A stretch of 64,000 nt of DNA, taken from NCBI GenBank assembly GCA_052061695.1, contig JBPZEY010000002.1; one strand, 5' to 3'. The translations under genes were made by a program, and so were the position numbers. The notes beneath the pieces are model-generated. The model was not told the DNA's origin. It was given only the letters and a program-made list of their open reading frames with translations, and did not search any database. Shown one piece after another: positions 42,943-52,522 of this stretch (positions within the stretch are counted from its first letter, which is position 1; every line of letters starts with the position of its first letter). The stretch comes from Alkalicoccus luteus (GTDB lineage: Bacteria; Bacillota; Bacilli; Bacillales; Salisediminibacteriaceae).

Positions 42943-45900
42943 GGCTGTTGTCTCCTTCCTGCTTCATCAGCTCGATAATATCGTCCTGCTTTTTTTCTGG
43001 AAGGACTCTGTAGCTGTTACCGGGAAGCGATTGATCAAATTGGCAGAAGGAACGGTAGGCACAATACGTACACGGTACCTCCTGCTTTTTTCGGTAAGGC
43101 TTCAGTGATGTATCGCCATCCATAATCTTTTCAGCATAGCGCTTCATGCTTCCCCTGATATAGTCGCGAAGCAGATTGAAATGCTCAGCTGCAATCGTTT
43201 TAGACCTTGCCCCTTGAGAGCCGTCTTTTTTAACATACAAAGGCGCTATATCAGATGCCCCTTCTTTCAAGGTGTGATCATGAGCATCCACCGCTCCTTC
43301 TTCAGCAGACAGAAGCCCTTTCATTTTGAACGCCTTTAACAGTTCTTTTTCGATCTGCTCAAGCGTCATTTTCTGATCGCTTCTCAGCATCGGATTGTGA
43401 ACGTGGAAGTACAGAACGCCTGCCGGATCCGCTTCCACGTGCAGCCAGTTGACTGCAAAGCTCGTCACCACGTCAAGATAGACGAGCATTTGCAGGGCCA
43501 GCCCGTAATAGACATCCTCCAGCTTAATATCTTTATCACTGGATTTATAATCAATGACACGCAGATAAGTGCCCGTATCCATATCCGCTCGATCAACGCG
43601 GTCAATTCTTCCAGATATTTCCACAAGTGCTCCGGAATCGAGTGTAATCATCAACGGCGGCAGTTCTTTGCCTGAACCGAAGCCGACTTCCCAGCCTGCC
43701 GGAATAAAATGAGATCGTTTCGACTGTTCGTTCAGCATCACCGCTGCTCGTGCCACAACTGCTTTTAACTTATGAAGAATGTAGGCATATCTGTCCGAAC
43801 TGCGTAATATGTCTCTCTGAATGGCCGGTGCCAGCTTTTCTACTGTCTGCTCTGCCTGATGGATAATTTCTTCTTGACGGAGGCTTTCGGGATCTGTGGA
43901 GCGCTGTTGGAGCTGTTCGGATACTTCTTTCAGTGCATCATGAAACAGCATCCCGATATCCGGTGCCTCAAGTTTATAGCGCGCACGTTCACGCAGCTTT
44001 AACCCGTACCGTGCATACTGTGAAAATGGACAAGCATTAAACTGTTCAAACCTGGAAACGCTCGCCTTTAGTTTCTTTCCGTAAAGAGCGGTAGCTGCTC
44101 CTTGAGAGAGGCTGACAGGTTTATTTTCATGGTGCAGACTCCCGAGAAGCATCGCAAAGCGTGTATCATTCTGATTCCGAGCGAGCCAGTTATAGGCTGA
44201 CCACCAGACCGGATCAAGTGAGTATCCCTCTTTATAACGCTGCAGCTGAAGCGCAAGCAATCCCGCGGTTCGTTCCGGTGTCGTAATGAAAGTTGCTGCC
44301 GGTCCGCTCTCATCCTCAGGGACTGTGCCCTTTACATAGCGAGGAGCAGCTGGGAGTCTTTCTTTCAGCTGTTCGATGAACAACGACGGCTGAAGCTTTT
44401 TACCGGCATCGTCTGCAATCGCATATGCACAGTATAATTTCTCAGCCGGCTGGGAAATAGCACGGTAAAACAGAAAATTCTCATGCAGAAGCTGTGCATT
44501 AACGCCTGGAGCCAGCTCTACTCCAGATTGTTCCAGCAGTTCACGCTCTTCTTCCTGAAAAAAGGAATGCTCTTCAAGCTTTTTCGGGAAAACATTCTCA
44601 TTTATGCCAATCAAAAATAACGCATCGACTTGCTGAACTCTGGATATCTCTGCATCTCCGATCAGCACCTGATCAAACGCTGGAGGAATGATCGAATAGG
44701 TTAATGCATCAAGAGCGGTTTCCATCGTTTCTCTAAAGACGTGCAGCTCTGTTTTCCGTCCATCGCCGACAGCGTGTAAATCGTCCAGCAGCCTGACAAT
44801 TTCACGCCAAATCTGTTGATGTTCCTCTGCCTGCTCCGGCTTGCCTTCATCTGTTCGTAACCGATGCCATGAAGCGAGTCTGTCCGGCACACCCAATGCA
44901 GTGAGCAACTGATAGACTGCTTCCACATAATCCGAAAGATACACAGCTTGCTTCATACTTTTTTCAAAAGCGGTCATCTGATGCAAGGCTATCTGCCGGA
45001 TATCTTCCATCGTACGCTCAGAACCTTCCCCAGCCGATTCAACAGCGTCATCCCAGCTAACAGCTTCTCGCCAACGCCAGCTCTTGATGCCTCTTGCCAG
45101 AAGGTAGTTCTCAAACTGATCGATTTCTGAACGTGTCACGTCCTTTTGGAAAAACAATTCGGTTTTAACCATTCGAAAAAAACTTTCATAAGGCCAGTTA
45201 AATTCAATTGTTTCCAACGCAGATTTGATCAGCTCGGAAAGCGGGTGTTCCTTAGCAGGCCGCTTTCGATCAAGAAAGTAAGGAATACGCTCCTGCTGAA
45301 AAGCTGTTTCTAAAACGGGACCATACAGCTCAAGATCTCTCGTGATCAGCGCAATATCCCTGTACCGTTTTCCCTCTTTGACAAGCCGTGCTATTTCACG
45401 CGCGGTTGCTTCACATTCTGCTCGGCGGCTGACCGCTTCCCAGATTTCTACTCCTTCGCCTTCTTCCGCTGTTTGCGGAGGGTAGCGAAAGACAGATGTT
45501 TCAAGATGCTGAAGTGCCGGCTTTTCTGAACGTCTCCCCCCGGAAGCAAATTCGATTGAAAACGGAACCCCTTCCTCTTCAGCAGCTGCTTTTAATTTAT
45601 GTACGAGCTGATGTGATCTGAAAAACAAATGAAGTGGATCCGGTTCTTCCCAGCTATTTTCATCAGCAACGACAGCGCTCCAAACGTCTGTCTGAGCGAT
45701 GATTGGTACGAGCAGCTCTAATTCGATTGGCGTCAGTTCATGAAAGCCGTCAGCAAAAACAAGCCAATTTTCTGCTGTTCGCCCTGACTGAAGTTTTTCA
45801 GCTGCCAGCCTCAGCAAATCTTCTGACTCAATAAATCGGCCTTCCAGCTGTTCTTCTGTTTTACGCTGAATCAATGTAAAATCATGCAGCTTAGCCACGA

Positions 45901-46375
45901 GTTTTTCTTCCAGTGCTGATCTATTTGTCTTTTGTTGAAGCTCGTGAAATAAGCTTTCAAGACTGGAGCACGTTACCGAATAGCGTCTGCACTCCGTCAT
46001 CATCTCTTCTACCTGATCAATAAATCCGGAAGCCTCATAGGAGGTCCGGAACAGCTTCAGTTGATCTCCTGATTCAGCTGCATTTGATTTGAGCAATCCG
46101 TGAATTCCTGCTTTACTCAGCTGAGGATGGATCATGCCGCCTTCGAGCTCCAAAATGTGATAGGCAAGCCTTGTGAAACTGAATACACGGACTCGCGTCA
46201 AGGCCCCTCCTGCACGCTGAAGCAATTCACGCTCCATTTGAAACGTCATCTGTTCAGGAACAAGCAGTATAATCGGCGGGCCTGCAGGATCCTGCTTCAC
46301 GTGACTGATCAATCGCTGCAGCATATTTTCTGTCTTGCCGGTACCTGCTCTTCCGCCTATAACTGTAAGTGCCAT
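42932..46375 (-). CDS. addB: ATP-dependent nuclease subunit AddB
   Basis: About 1147 residues. Walker A IGGRAGTGKTENML is at 6-19. The C-terminal nuclease has GRIDRVDRADM and LRVIDYKSSDK. Four cysteines for the Fe-S cluster are visible: one in FNACPFSQYARYGL and three in VPCTYCAYRSFCQFD. GGGAGG before the ATG at 46375 is preferred over one nine codons upstream. It heads the repair operon; no clear promoter was identified upstream. Confidence 0.96.
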   Translation of the reverse strand: MALTVIGGRAGTGKTENMLQRLISHVKQDPAGPPIILLVPEQMTFQMERELLQRAGGALTRVRVFSFTRLAYHILELEGGMIHPQLSKAGIHGLLKSNAAESGDQLKLFRTSYEASGFIDQVEEMMTECRRYSVTCSSLESLFHELQQKTNRSALEEKLVAKLHDFTLIQRKTEEQLEGRFIESEDLLRLAAEKLQSGRTAENWLVFADGFHELTPIELELLVPIIAQTDVWSAVVADENSWEEPDPLHLFFRSHQLVHKLKAAAEEEGVPFSIEFASGGRRSEKPALQHLETSVFRYPPQTAEEGEGVEIWEAVSRRAECEATAREIARLVKEGKRYRDIALITRDLELYGPVLETAFQQERIPYFLDRKRPAKEHPLSELIKSALETIEFNWPYESFFRMVKTELFFQKDVTRSEIDQFENYLLARGIKSWRWREAVSWDDAVESAGEGSERTMEDIRQIALHQMTAFEKSMKQAVYLSDYVEAVYQLLTALGVPDRLASWHRLRTDEGKPEQAEEHQQIWREIVRLLDDLHAVGDGRKTELHVFRETMETALDALTYSIIPPAFDQVLIGDAEISRVQQVDALFLIGINENVFPKKLEEHSFFQEEERELLEQSGVELAPGVNAQLLHENFLFYRAISQPAEKLYCAYAIADDAGKKLQPSLFIEQLKERLPAAPRYVKGTVPEDESGPAATFITTPERTAGLLALQLQRYKEGYSLDPVWWSAYNWLARNQNDTRFAMLLGSLHHENKPVSLSQGAATALYGKKLKASVSRFEQFNACPFSQYARYGLKLRERARYKLEAPDIGMLFHDALKEVSEQLQQRSTDPESLRQEEIIHQAEQTVEKLAPAIQRDILRSSDRYAYILHKLKAVVARAAVMLNEQSKRSHFIPAGWEVGFGSGKELPPLMITLDSGALVEISGRIDRVDRADMDTGTYLRVIDYKSSDKDIKLEDVYYGLALQMLVYLDVVTSFAVNWLHVEADPAGVLYFHVHNPMLRSDQKMTLEQIEKELLKAFKMKGLLSAEEGAVDAHDHTLKEGASDIAPLYVKKDGSQGARSKTIAAEHFNLLRDYIRGSMKRYAEKIMDGDTSLKPYRKKQEVPCTYCAYRSFCQFDQSLPGNSYRVLPEKKQDDIIELMKQEGDNSHDS

Positions 46376-46709
46376 TTGGCGACCTCCCTCTGCCTTATAC
46401 AAGCATACGTTCGTACTTCCAGTTTAGCATATTCCGTTTGCCCGTGCGACTTGAGATGACAGTTCAGCTCATCCATACCATTCACGTCAAAAGCCTGAGC
46501 GAGAACTCTTCCAGTCTGTTAACCACCTCATTATGCCTAACCGCTATTCGTACTCCTGCCAATCCTCTTGGCTTATTATCCTGCAGTAGACGTATCTTCA
46601 GCTACCTCACAAGGTGTATTAAGCGTTTATTAAATCAGCAAACATACAGGAGGGCAAAGCCTCACTCGGGCACAGGCTTCTCTTAAGAAGCCTTAGACAC
46701 CCCGTCCGG
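46376..46709. other. Intergenic region without recognisable gene
   Basis: About 330 bases upstream of addB. Open frames here are short and lack family features or ribosome-binding sites. A short inverted repeat (GGCTTCT/AGAAGCC at 46673-46690) has no T-run. I see nothing else. Confidence 0.5.
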
Positions 46710-46916
46710 CTATTTCCACGTTCTGCCGTCTGTCATGCGTATGCGAAGGGTTCTCGGGCTGCTCGTAACACCATTAGGGAACGCTGCTGAACACTGGCGC
46801 ACCCTTTCGAAAACATCACGACGCACAAAAGCGGCAATTCGACTGCTGCAAGCTCGTGCCAACCCTTTATCAAGTGTTTCAATAATCGTCTCAGCTGCTG
46901 AAATCGGCTGGCTCAT
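46710..46916 (-). CDS. Possible small hypothetical protein
   Basis: 68 residues with a protein-like composition (AAETIIETLDKGLARACSS, FVRRDVFERVRQCSAAFP) and the C-terminal RIRMTDGRTWK. Codon use is like that of neighbours and an in-frame stop lies just before the ATG. No ribosome-binding site is visible, and I recognise no family. It may be a small real gene or a decayed one. Confidence 0.35.
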   Translation of the reverse strand: MSQPISAAETIIETLDKGLARACSSRIAAFVRRDVFERVRQCSAAFPNGVTSSPRTLRIRMTDGRTWK

Positions 46917-47030
46917 ATCTTAAAGATCAGCGTTAGGGAAAGATCCGGTTGACATCAGACGGTAAGTGAGTGTTTCCAAATAAAGATTAATGAAGGGTGC
47001 TTTACTTGCAACTATGTGATCGATACGCTG

Positions 47031-47066
47031 AAAAGCCGGTACAGGTCGGAAGCTGTACCGGCTTTT
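47031..47066. terminator. Bidirectional terminator after the monooxygenase gene
   Basis: AAAAGCCGGTACAG and its exact complement enclose an 8-base loop, with A and T runs at the two ends. It lies 38 bases beyond the stop of the minus-strand flavoprotein gene. Confidence 0.85.
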
Positions 47067-47103
47067 CAGTCATCATTCAAATACCATTTTCACTCAGAAG
47101 GGG

Positions 47104-48489
47104 TCAGTCCTCTTCAGAGCTTTGTCTTTTTTTACGCCATGGATAATCATCCTGATCAGTGAAAACTGCTTTTTGACTGCGCTTTTTAAACCTGGATCGC
47201 ATGTACATAGAAGAAGGACCTAAAAACCGGGCAGCGTCCATTGGCGTATACATCCACCAGCCCACCCCGGAGATATTCAGCATATGCTTATAGTGGAGAA
47301 TCGGATGTCGTTCAAAGCGCTTCAACGCAAACATCCGGCCCCACTGATACCACTTAAATGACCAAGCATACCCGAGCGCAGAAAAATGGCTGAGCAGCGA
47401 CAGCCGGTCTGCCCTCTTTTTTCTTACTTTCTCAAACATTCGCAAATGCTTAGGCTCAAGATTATTCGTTTCAAACATCCAGTTCAGTAAATCTCCAAGA
47501 ATCGCCCCATCCTGAATAGCCAGGTTCATTCCCTCACCAGCCATCGGATGAACGGCGTGAGCGGCATCTCCAATAATCGCTGCATTCCCTTGAACATATT
47601 CGTGAATGTTATGACGGATCGGAATCATGAGCTGTATTTTCTTCCATGATTCGATCTGCGTGACGCAGTCTTTCAGCTCCGGTTCAAACTGAATAATTGG
47701 ATCGTAAAACGTGTGCAGGCCTTCCTTTTTCATCCTGTTATAATCACCTGGTTTGATCAGCAGGACACACCGTACTTCATTATCAGGAAGCGGAAACAAT
47801 CCGATAAACGATTTGTGTGAAGCGTACATTCTAGCTTCTGTGTAGTTTTCCGGTCTCGGGAATGTTACTGTAAGAAAGTGATGGTTATACTGTGTAGTGA
47901 CAAGCTGCTGCTCCATTGCCTTGCGCATAAGCGACGACCTGCCTTCAGCTCCTACAAAGAAATCAGCCTGTATCTCAACTTCCTCTCCATCCTTCTTCAC
48001 CATGGCCCGATTGAATTGTTTCACTTTACTGTCCATCGACGTAAACTTTTGAAAAGCCGCTGGATTCCAGTAATGAAACGAATCATGCTTAACTGCTTCC
48101 TCTAAAATGATGTTTTTCAGCTTTTCGTGAGGTATCATGCGTGCTTCCGGAAAGGTTACAGGCAGGCGGTCATAATGAAGCGGAATGTACATGCTTTCCT
48201 CTACCGTCCCGTCCGCTGCTTCTTTCATTTCATAGGTATGAATAGTCGGGAGCGGGTGACTCGTCTTTACAATACGATGGTCGATCCCCATTTCTCTGAA
48301 ATGAAGCAGCGACTTTGGTTGAAGCAGCTCGCCTTTATAGATTTTGCCAGGGTTTTTATCTTTTTCGATGACGAGCACCTTTGTATTTTGCTGCGCAAGC
48401 CGGAGAGCAAGCGTCAGCCCTCCAACGCCTCCGCCAATCACTACTACTTGGAATTGTTCCACAGAACCACCTTCTTCATAAGCTGTCAT
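47104..48489 (-). CDS. FAD-dependent aromatic-type monooxygenase (UbiH/PHBH superfamily)
   Basis: Up to 461 residues. The FAD Rossmann motif VVVIGGGVGGLTLALRLAQ (about 15-33), the mid motif FFVGAEGRSSLMRK and the second FAD motif IGDAAHAVHPMAGEGMN are intact. It is a flavoprotein hydroxylase; the substrate is unknown. A basic C-terminal tail (RSRFKKRSQK, PWRKKRQ) is unusual. The ATG at 48489 overlaps the upstream stop as ATGA; a GTG at 48462 with AAGGTGG before it is an alternative start. It is co-transcribed with the TVP38 gene. Confidence 0.85.
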   Translation of the reverse strand: MTAYEEGGSVEQFQVVVIGGGVGGLTLALRLAQQNTKVLVIEKDKNPGKIYKGELLQPKSLLHFREMGIDHRIVKTSHPLPTIHTYEMKEAADGTVEESMYIPLHYDRLPVTFPEARMIPHEKLKNIILEEAVKHDSFHYWNPAAFQKFTSMDSKVKQFNRAMVKKDGEEVEIQADFFVGAEGRSSLMRKAMEQQLVTTQYNHHFLTVTFPRPENYTEARMYASHKSFIGLFPLPDNEVRCVLLIKPGDYNRMKKEGLHTFYDPIIQFEPELKDCVTQIESWKKIQLMIPIRHNIHEYVQGNAAIIGDAAHAVHPMAGEGMNLAIQDGAILGDLLNWMFETNNLEPKHLRMFEKVRKKRADRLSLLSHFSALGYAWSFKWYQWGRMFALKRFERHPILHYKHMLNISGVGWWMYTPMDAARFLGPSSMYMRSRFKKRSQKAVFTDQDDYPWRKKRQSSEED

Positions 48490-49145
48490 GTTAGTTCTTC
48501 TAGGTCAACGTTTTTCTTTTTCAGCATTCGTTTTACGATATAAGGAATAATAAGCGCGACAGCGAATACTCCGGCTGTTGCAGCAATCATGCCTGCACTT
48601 AAATCCGCAAGCGATGCTCCAAGGAGATTGAATGCCAGCGTGCCCGGAATAATACCGATCATTGTAGCGCCGAGAAACGTTTTCAGTTTAATAGAGGATG
48701 CTGCAGCCAGGTACGTTACCAAGTCAAAATTAATTACTGGAAGAATTCGCAAAGAAATGATGTAAAACATGCCGTTCTCTTCAATTCGTTTTTTTATAAC
48801 CTCTCGTTTAGCTCCGGAAAGTTTTTGCTTTTTTCTGCCCCCTAATTTACGAATAAACAGAAAAGACAGCAGCGCTCCAGCTAGGGACCCTGCGTATGTG
48901 GCAGCCGGACCGATGATTGGTCCAAAGGCCAGTCCCCCGGCTACTGCCATGACAGAGGCGGGAAAGAGAAGAAACGGCCTCATTGCGAACATCAACACGA
49001 ATACGGCCGGACCAAGAAGTCCGAATGACAGAAAAAAGTCCTGCAGCTGTTCCGCTTCAAAATTCAAATAAGTAGCATTTATATAAATCAGAAGAGCAGC
49101 CGCCGCAATAACTGCAGCGGCTTTAATTAGCGTTTGAACATTCAT
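48486..49145 (-). CDS. TVP38/TMEM64 (DedA-superfamily) membrane protein
   Basis: 219 residues with about five or six membrane segments. The family block RPFLLFPASVMAVAGGLAFGP and the later ISLRILPVINFDLVTYLAAA and FLGATMIGIIPGTLAFNLLG are present. These proteins are transporters or lipid scramblase-like factors of the inner membrane. It precedes the flavoprotein monooxygenase with a 4-base overlap, so their products may act together. It starts 41 bases after the upstream oxidoreductase gene. Confidence 0.88.
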   Translation of the reverse strand: MNVQTLIKAAAVIAAAALLIYINATYLNFEAEQLQDFFLSFGLLGPAVFVLMFAMRPFLLFPASVMAVAGGLAFGPIIGPAATYAGSLAGALLSFLFIRKLGGRKKQKLSGAKREVIKKRIEENGMFYIISLRILPVINFDLVTYLAAASSIKLKTFLGATMIGIIPGTLAFNLLGASLADLSAGMIAATAGVFAVALIIPYIVKRMLKKKNVDLEELT

Positions 49146-49186
49146 AAAGTGGCTCCTTTTCCTCCTATATCCGTTTTCGATGCTCT

Positions 49187-50311
49187 CTAATCTAAAATCG
49201 TATCAGCTGCTGCTTTTTCAAGCGGATAATCAGCCGGATCAAGCTCCATCGGTTGTCCAGTCGCCAGATTTGCAAGCTCTCTACCGAGGTATGGGCCGGA
49301 AGTCAAGCCGGAAGCTCCCAGTCCATCCGCTACGATAATATCCGATCCGCCCTTCAACGGTCCAAAGACAGGTAAAAATCCGGGAGTGAACGGCCTGAGG
49401 CCTGTACGGACACCGGTTATTTCTGCATTCTCAAGACTTGGCGCTACATGAAGGAGCGCTTGAAGCAATTCTGCCTGACTGCCTGCAGAGACCTCTGTAT
49501 TATAATCGGTAATTTCTTCTTTCGATGCACCAAAAGCCATGTTTCCTCCTCCGAAGTGTATCAGATAGTATTCTCCGTGCGGTATGACAACTGGGTAGTG
49601 CTTATTTTCGTCCCGTTTCTTGAGATGAATAATCTGTCCTTTTTGTACAGAACTTCTGCTCTCAAAGCCTGCTTGCTCGAGGAGAGGACGAGTCCAGGCA
49701 CCTGCAGTAATGATCAGCTTATCTGGATAAAATGTTTCAGGACCGACAGTTACTGCAGGTCTGCCGTTCTGCAGGTGGAGAGCTGCATGATCATGAACGA
49801 GATGTAAGCCTTCATTGACCGCTGCTTGCAGCAGGGCCTCTCTCAGTTCTGCTCCGTTCACACGGGCAGATCCTTCCACATGAACGGATTGAAAACGCTC
49901 GTGCGCTTCTGGGAAATAAGCTCTTGTTTCTGCGTGGTTAAGCAGCGTTATCTTCCCCATTTCATGAGCTGTTTCTTGACGCTTCAGCAGATGGCGGTGC
50001 TTATGATCCAGCCTCTCATCTATATCATGCAGATGGAGAGAGCCAACTTTTTGGTATCCTGCGCCTTCCTGCCCGCTGTCGCGCAGCATGTCGATCAGCT
50101 CCGGATAATAGACAGCTCCTCCACGTGCAATTGCATACCATTTTTTATTGCGGCGCTGGGATACCCATGGTGCGATGATACCTGCTGCTGCATCAGCTGC
50201 ACGTCCTTTATGACCTGCATCGAACAGCGTTACCTTGCAGCCGCTGCGCGTCAGATGATAAGCGGTAGAAGCACCCAGGATGCCTCCGCCGATAATAAAA
50301 TAGTTTTCCAT
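49187..50311 (-). CDS. FAD-dependent oxidoreductase of the D-amino-acid/glycine oxidase (DAO) family
   Basis: 374 residues. The N-terminal FAD motif FIIGGGILGASTAYHL is at 5-20, with AAGIIAPWVSQRRNKKWYA, KLIITAGAWTRPLLEQ and the C-terminal ITGVRTGLRPFTPGFLPVFG. It oxidises an amine such as sarcosine, glycine or a D-amino acid, or is a ThiO-like enzyme; substrate cannot be fixed from sequence and no thi genes adjoin. It is divergent from dapA and may share a transcript with the TVP38 and monooxygenase genes. Confidence 0.85.
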   Translation of the reverse strand: MENYFIIGGGILGASTAYHLTRSGCKVTLFDAGHKGRAADAAAGIIAPWVSQRRNKKWYAIARGGAVYYPELIDMLRDSGQEGAGYQKVGSLHLHDIDERLDHKHRHLLKRQETAHEMGKITLLNHAETRAYFPEAHERFQSVHVEGSARVNGAELREALLQAAVNEGLHLVHDHAALHLQNGRPAVTVGPETFYPDKLIITAGAWTRPLLEQAGFESRSSVQKGQIIHLKKRDENKHYPVVIPHGEYYLIHFGGGNMAFGASKEEITDYNTEVSAGSQAELLQALLHVAPSLENAEITGVRTGLRPFTPGFLPVFGPLKGGSDIIVADGLGASGLTSGPYLGRELANLATGQPMELDPADYPLEKAAADTILD

Positions 50312-50444
50312 AAGAAACTCCTTTCGTGCCGACAGGCTATCGCTATTTTAAAACAGCAGAGTAGACGTGACAAATTTATTTACCTGCTTGCAACTTCAGC
50401 CACAGTCTGATACGCTGTCAACAGTTACACATTACTTCAACACT

Positions 50445-50674
50445 TGAAGTGAGTTTAGAGGTGCGCCTTTTATGAGTAAGCTGCCGGAGAATCAGGGGAT
50501 TCTTTGAAAGCAGCTGAAAGGAAGCGGCGCCGAAGCCTGATCCTCTCCCGGAGGCTGAGGCTGGGGCTGACACCGAACAGGTGCAGCACTGTCATACAGC
50601 TAATGCTGTGTGAAGGGCTATCTCACGCTGGAAGGATTATTTTCAGCAGCAGGCCCTCCGCCTGCTGCTTTTTT
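50445..50674 (+). promoter_or_regulatory. Lysine riboswitch (L box) with terminator
   Basis: Conserved L-box blocks occur in order: AGAGGTGCG (50457), ATGAGTA, GGAGAA, GGATTCTTTGAAA, GCTGAAAGG, AGCGGCGCCGAAGC (50523), a CTGGGGCTG arm, and GAAGGGCTATCTC (50612) that closes the first helix with the 5' strand. An intrinsic terminator follows at 50645. High lysine is expected to stabilise the aptamer and allow termination before dapA. The aptamer and terminator fill most of the 420-base gap between the DAO gene and dapA. Confidence 0.92.
50645..50674 (+). terminator. Riboswitch-controlled terminator
   Basis: AGCAGCAGGC and GCCTGCTGCT form a 10-bp stem with a 5-base loop and six or more T, placed between the L-box aptamer and the dapA ribosome-binding site. 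Confidence 0.9.
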
Positions 50675-50731
50675 AACTTTTCGGCCAATGATTTAGCTCT
50701 ATTCAACTATCTTATTGAATAGAGGGATACA

Positions 50732-51622
50732 ATGAATTTTGGCAGAATTATCACCGCAATGGTTACACCTTTTGATGAGAATGGTCACATCGATCTTCAA
50801 AAGCTTCGGGAGCTCGTTCAGCACTTAATTGACACTGGTTCAAACGCGATCGTTGCCGGCGGAACGACTGGGGAAGCCCCTACCCTCAGCCACGAAGAAA
50901 AAGCAGCTCTTTTCAAGAATACGGTAGATGCCGCAGCAGGCCGAGTTCCGGTTATTGCAGGCACCGGTACGAACAGCACGTACGCTGCCTGCCAGCTGAC
51001 ACAGCTTGCAGAACAGGCTGGCGCGGATGCTGTTATGCTGACTGCTCCATATTATAACAAACCAAATCAGGAAGGGATGTATCAGCACTTTATGGCAGTC
51101 GCGGAAGCGACGTCGCTTCCGGTTATGCTGTATAATGTCCCGGGCAGAACGGGCGTACACCTGACGGCGGAAACAACGATCCGCTTGGCTCAGGATGCGG
51201 ACAATATCGTGTCGATAAAAGATGCAAGCGGAGACCTGGACCATATGAACGCTGTCATGTCAGATGCTCCTGAAGGATTCACTCTTTACAGCGGCGATGA
51301 CAGTTTGACGCTTCCTGCCTACGCAATAGGCGCATCCGGTATTGTTTCAGTTGCTTCGCACATAGCTGGTTCCGCTATGAAAGAGATGCTAGATTTATTC
51401 GATGAGGGACGTCATCAGGAAGCCCGAAGTCTCCACAGACAACTCGTACCGCTTATGGATGCAATGTTCTGTGCACCGAGCCCTGCTCCGGTTAAAGCTG
51501 CCCTCAGCATGATCGGCGTTTCTGCAGGCCCGGTCAGACTGCCGATTACAAAGCTCACACCACTTGAAGAGCAAGTAGTTGCAGGAGTACTAGCAAATCG
51601 CATTCTGCACTCTGCTGTATAA
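50732..51622 (+). CDS. dapA: 4-hydroxy-tetrahydrodipicolinate synthase
   Basis: 296 residues, TIM barrel. It condenses pyruvate with aspartate semialdehyde, the first committed step to diaminopimelate and lysine. The motifs GGTTGEAPTLSHEEK (about 43-57), YNVPGRTGVHL with catalytic Tyr (about 133) and the Schiff-base lysine in VSIKDASGDL (about 162) are present. AGAGGG precedes the ATG. The gene stands alone behind a lysine riboswitch, so it is probably the lysine-controlled copy; its substrate is also used by EctB. Confidence 0.96.
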   Translation: MNFGRIITAMVTPFDENGHIDLQKLRELVQHLIDTGSNAIVAGGTTGEAPTLSHEEKAALFKNTVDAAAGRVPVIAGTGTNSTYAACQLTQLAEQAGADAVMLTAPYYNKPNQEGMYQHFMAVAEATSLPVMLYNVPGRTGVHLTAETTIRLAQDADNIVSIKDASGDLDHMNAVMSDAPEGFTLYSGDDSLTLPAYAIGASGIVSVASHIAGSAMKEMLDLFDEGRHQEARSLHRQLVPLMDAMFCAPSPAPVKAALSMIGVSAGPVRLPITKLTPLEEQVVAGVLANRILHSAV

Positions 51623-51626
51623 TCAA

Positions 51627-51657
51627 CAAAACCACCGCCGAATCGGCGGTGGTTTTG
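51627..51657. terminator. Bidirectional terminator between dapA and the YihY-family gene
   Basis: CAAAACCACCGCCG and its exact complement enclose a 3-base loop; A and T tracts allow it to serve both convergent genes. Confidence 0.88.
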
Positions 51658-51664
51658 TATGTTC

Positions 51665-52489
51665 CTATCTTCCTTGCTGTCGTCTGAAATGAATAGCATT
51701 TATTTCTGCCCCAATCAGCAAAATGATTCCGGTTAAAAACATCCACAGCATTAGAATAATCATGCCGCCCAAACTGCCGTAAGTAGCAGAAAAGTTACCG
51801 AAGTTGCTAATATAGATCGAAAAACCATAGGATGCAGCCATCCACCCGATTGTCGCAGCGACTGCACCGGGGATAACGCTTTTAAACGGTATTTTCATAT
51901 TAGGAGCCACCGTATACAGCGCCGTTAAAATGGTGATAACAACGAGAAGGGCTATAATCCATCTGCCTGCCTGAATAAGCAGCTCCGTTTGAGCAGGCAG
52001 CTCTGCCATTTGCTGAACGGCTCCAAGAATGGCTTCACCAAATATCGGCAAAAACAGCGTAGTGATAAGACTTAAAAGCAAAAGCAGCGTAAGCAAAATA
52101 GAAAGGCCGCGGTGCTTTAAAAAAGAACGTTTTTTTGTCACATTGAAAGCTGTATTTATCGCTTGAATAAACGCATTCATACCATTGGATGCTGACCAGA
52201 TCGTTCCTAATATTCCTACAGTAAGAAGTCCTCCATTCGGTTCAGAGACAGCATCGACTATTGTGTCTTCAAATACATCGACTGCCGCACCAGGTAAAAA
52301 TTCTTCTGCATATGATAATACTTGGTCCGGATCCAGCTGAAAATACGGCAAAATAGCTAAAAGAAGGATCATTAATGGGATGACAGATAACACGTAATAA
52401 TAGGCTTGTGCCGCAGCCAGCAGCGGCACGTCATCCCGTGACCACTCCTCCTTGATTTCGAGTGCATACTCTTTCCAGACTGCCCACAT
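51665..52489 (-). CDS. YihY/BrkB-family inner-membrane protein
   Basis: About 274 residues, six predicted membrane helices. Family features are PLLAAAQAYYYVLSVIPLMILLL (residues about 20-42, described not as a single motif), GILGTIWSASNGMNAF and YGSLGGMIILMLWMF. Function is not established; proposed as a transporter-like envelope protein. AGGAGG before the ATG at 52489 is preferred over one eight codons upstream. It is the last gene of a prs, AI-2E transporter, YihY unit. Confidence 0.87.
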   Translation of the reverse strand: MWAVWKEYALEIKEEWSRDDVPLLAAAQAYYYVLSVIPLMILLLAILPYFQLDPDQVLSYAEEFLPGAAVDVFEDTIVDAVSEPNGGLLTVGILGTIWSASNGMNAFIQAINTAFNVTKKRSFLKHRGLSILLTLLLLLSLITTLFLPIFGEAILGAVQQMAELPAQTELLIQAGRWIIALLVVITILTALYTVAPNMKIPFKSVIPGAVAATIGWMAASYGFSIYISNFGNFSATYGSLGGMIILMLWMFLTGIILLIGAEINAIHFRRQQGR

Positions 52490-52522
52490 AGCTTCGCCTC
52501 CTGTACGGATCAATCGAACCGG

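Noticed and set aside
46369..46686. Plus-strand open frame of about 105 codons upstream of addB
   Set aside because: It overlaps the addB start on the opposite strand, has low-complexity composition and no ribosome-binding site.
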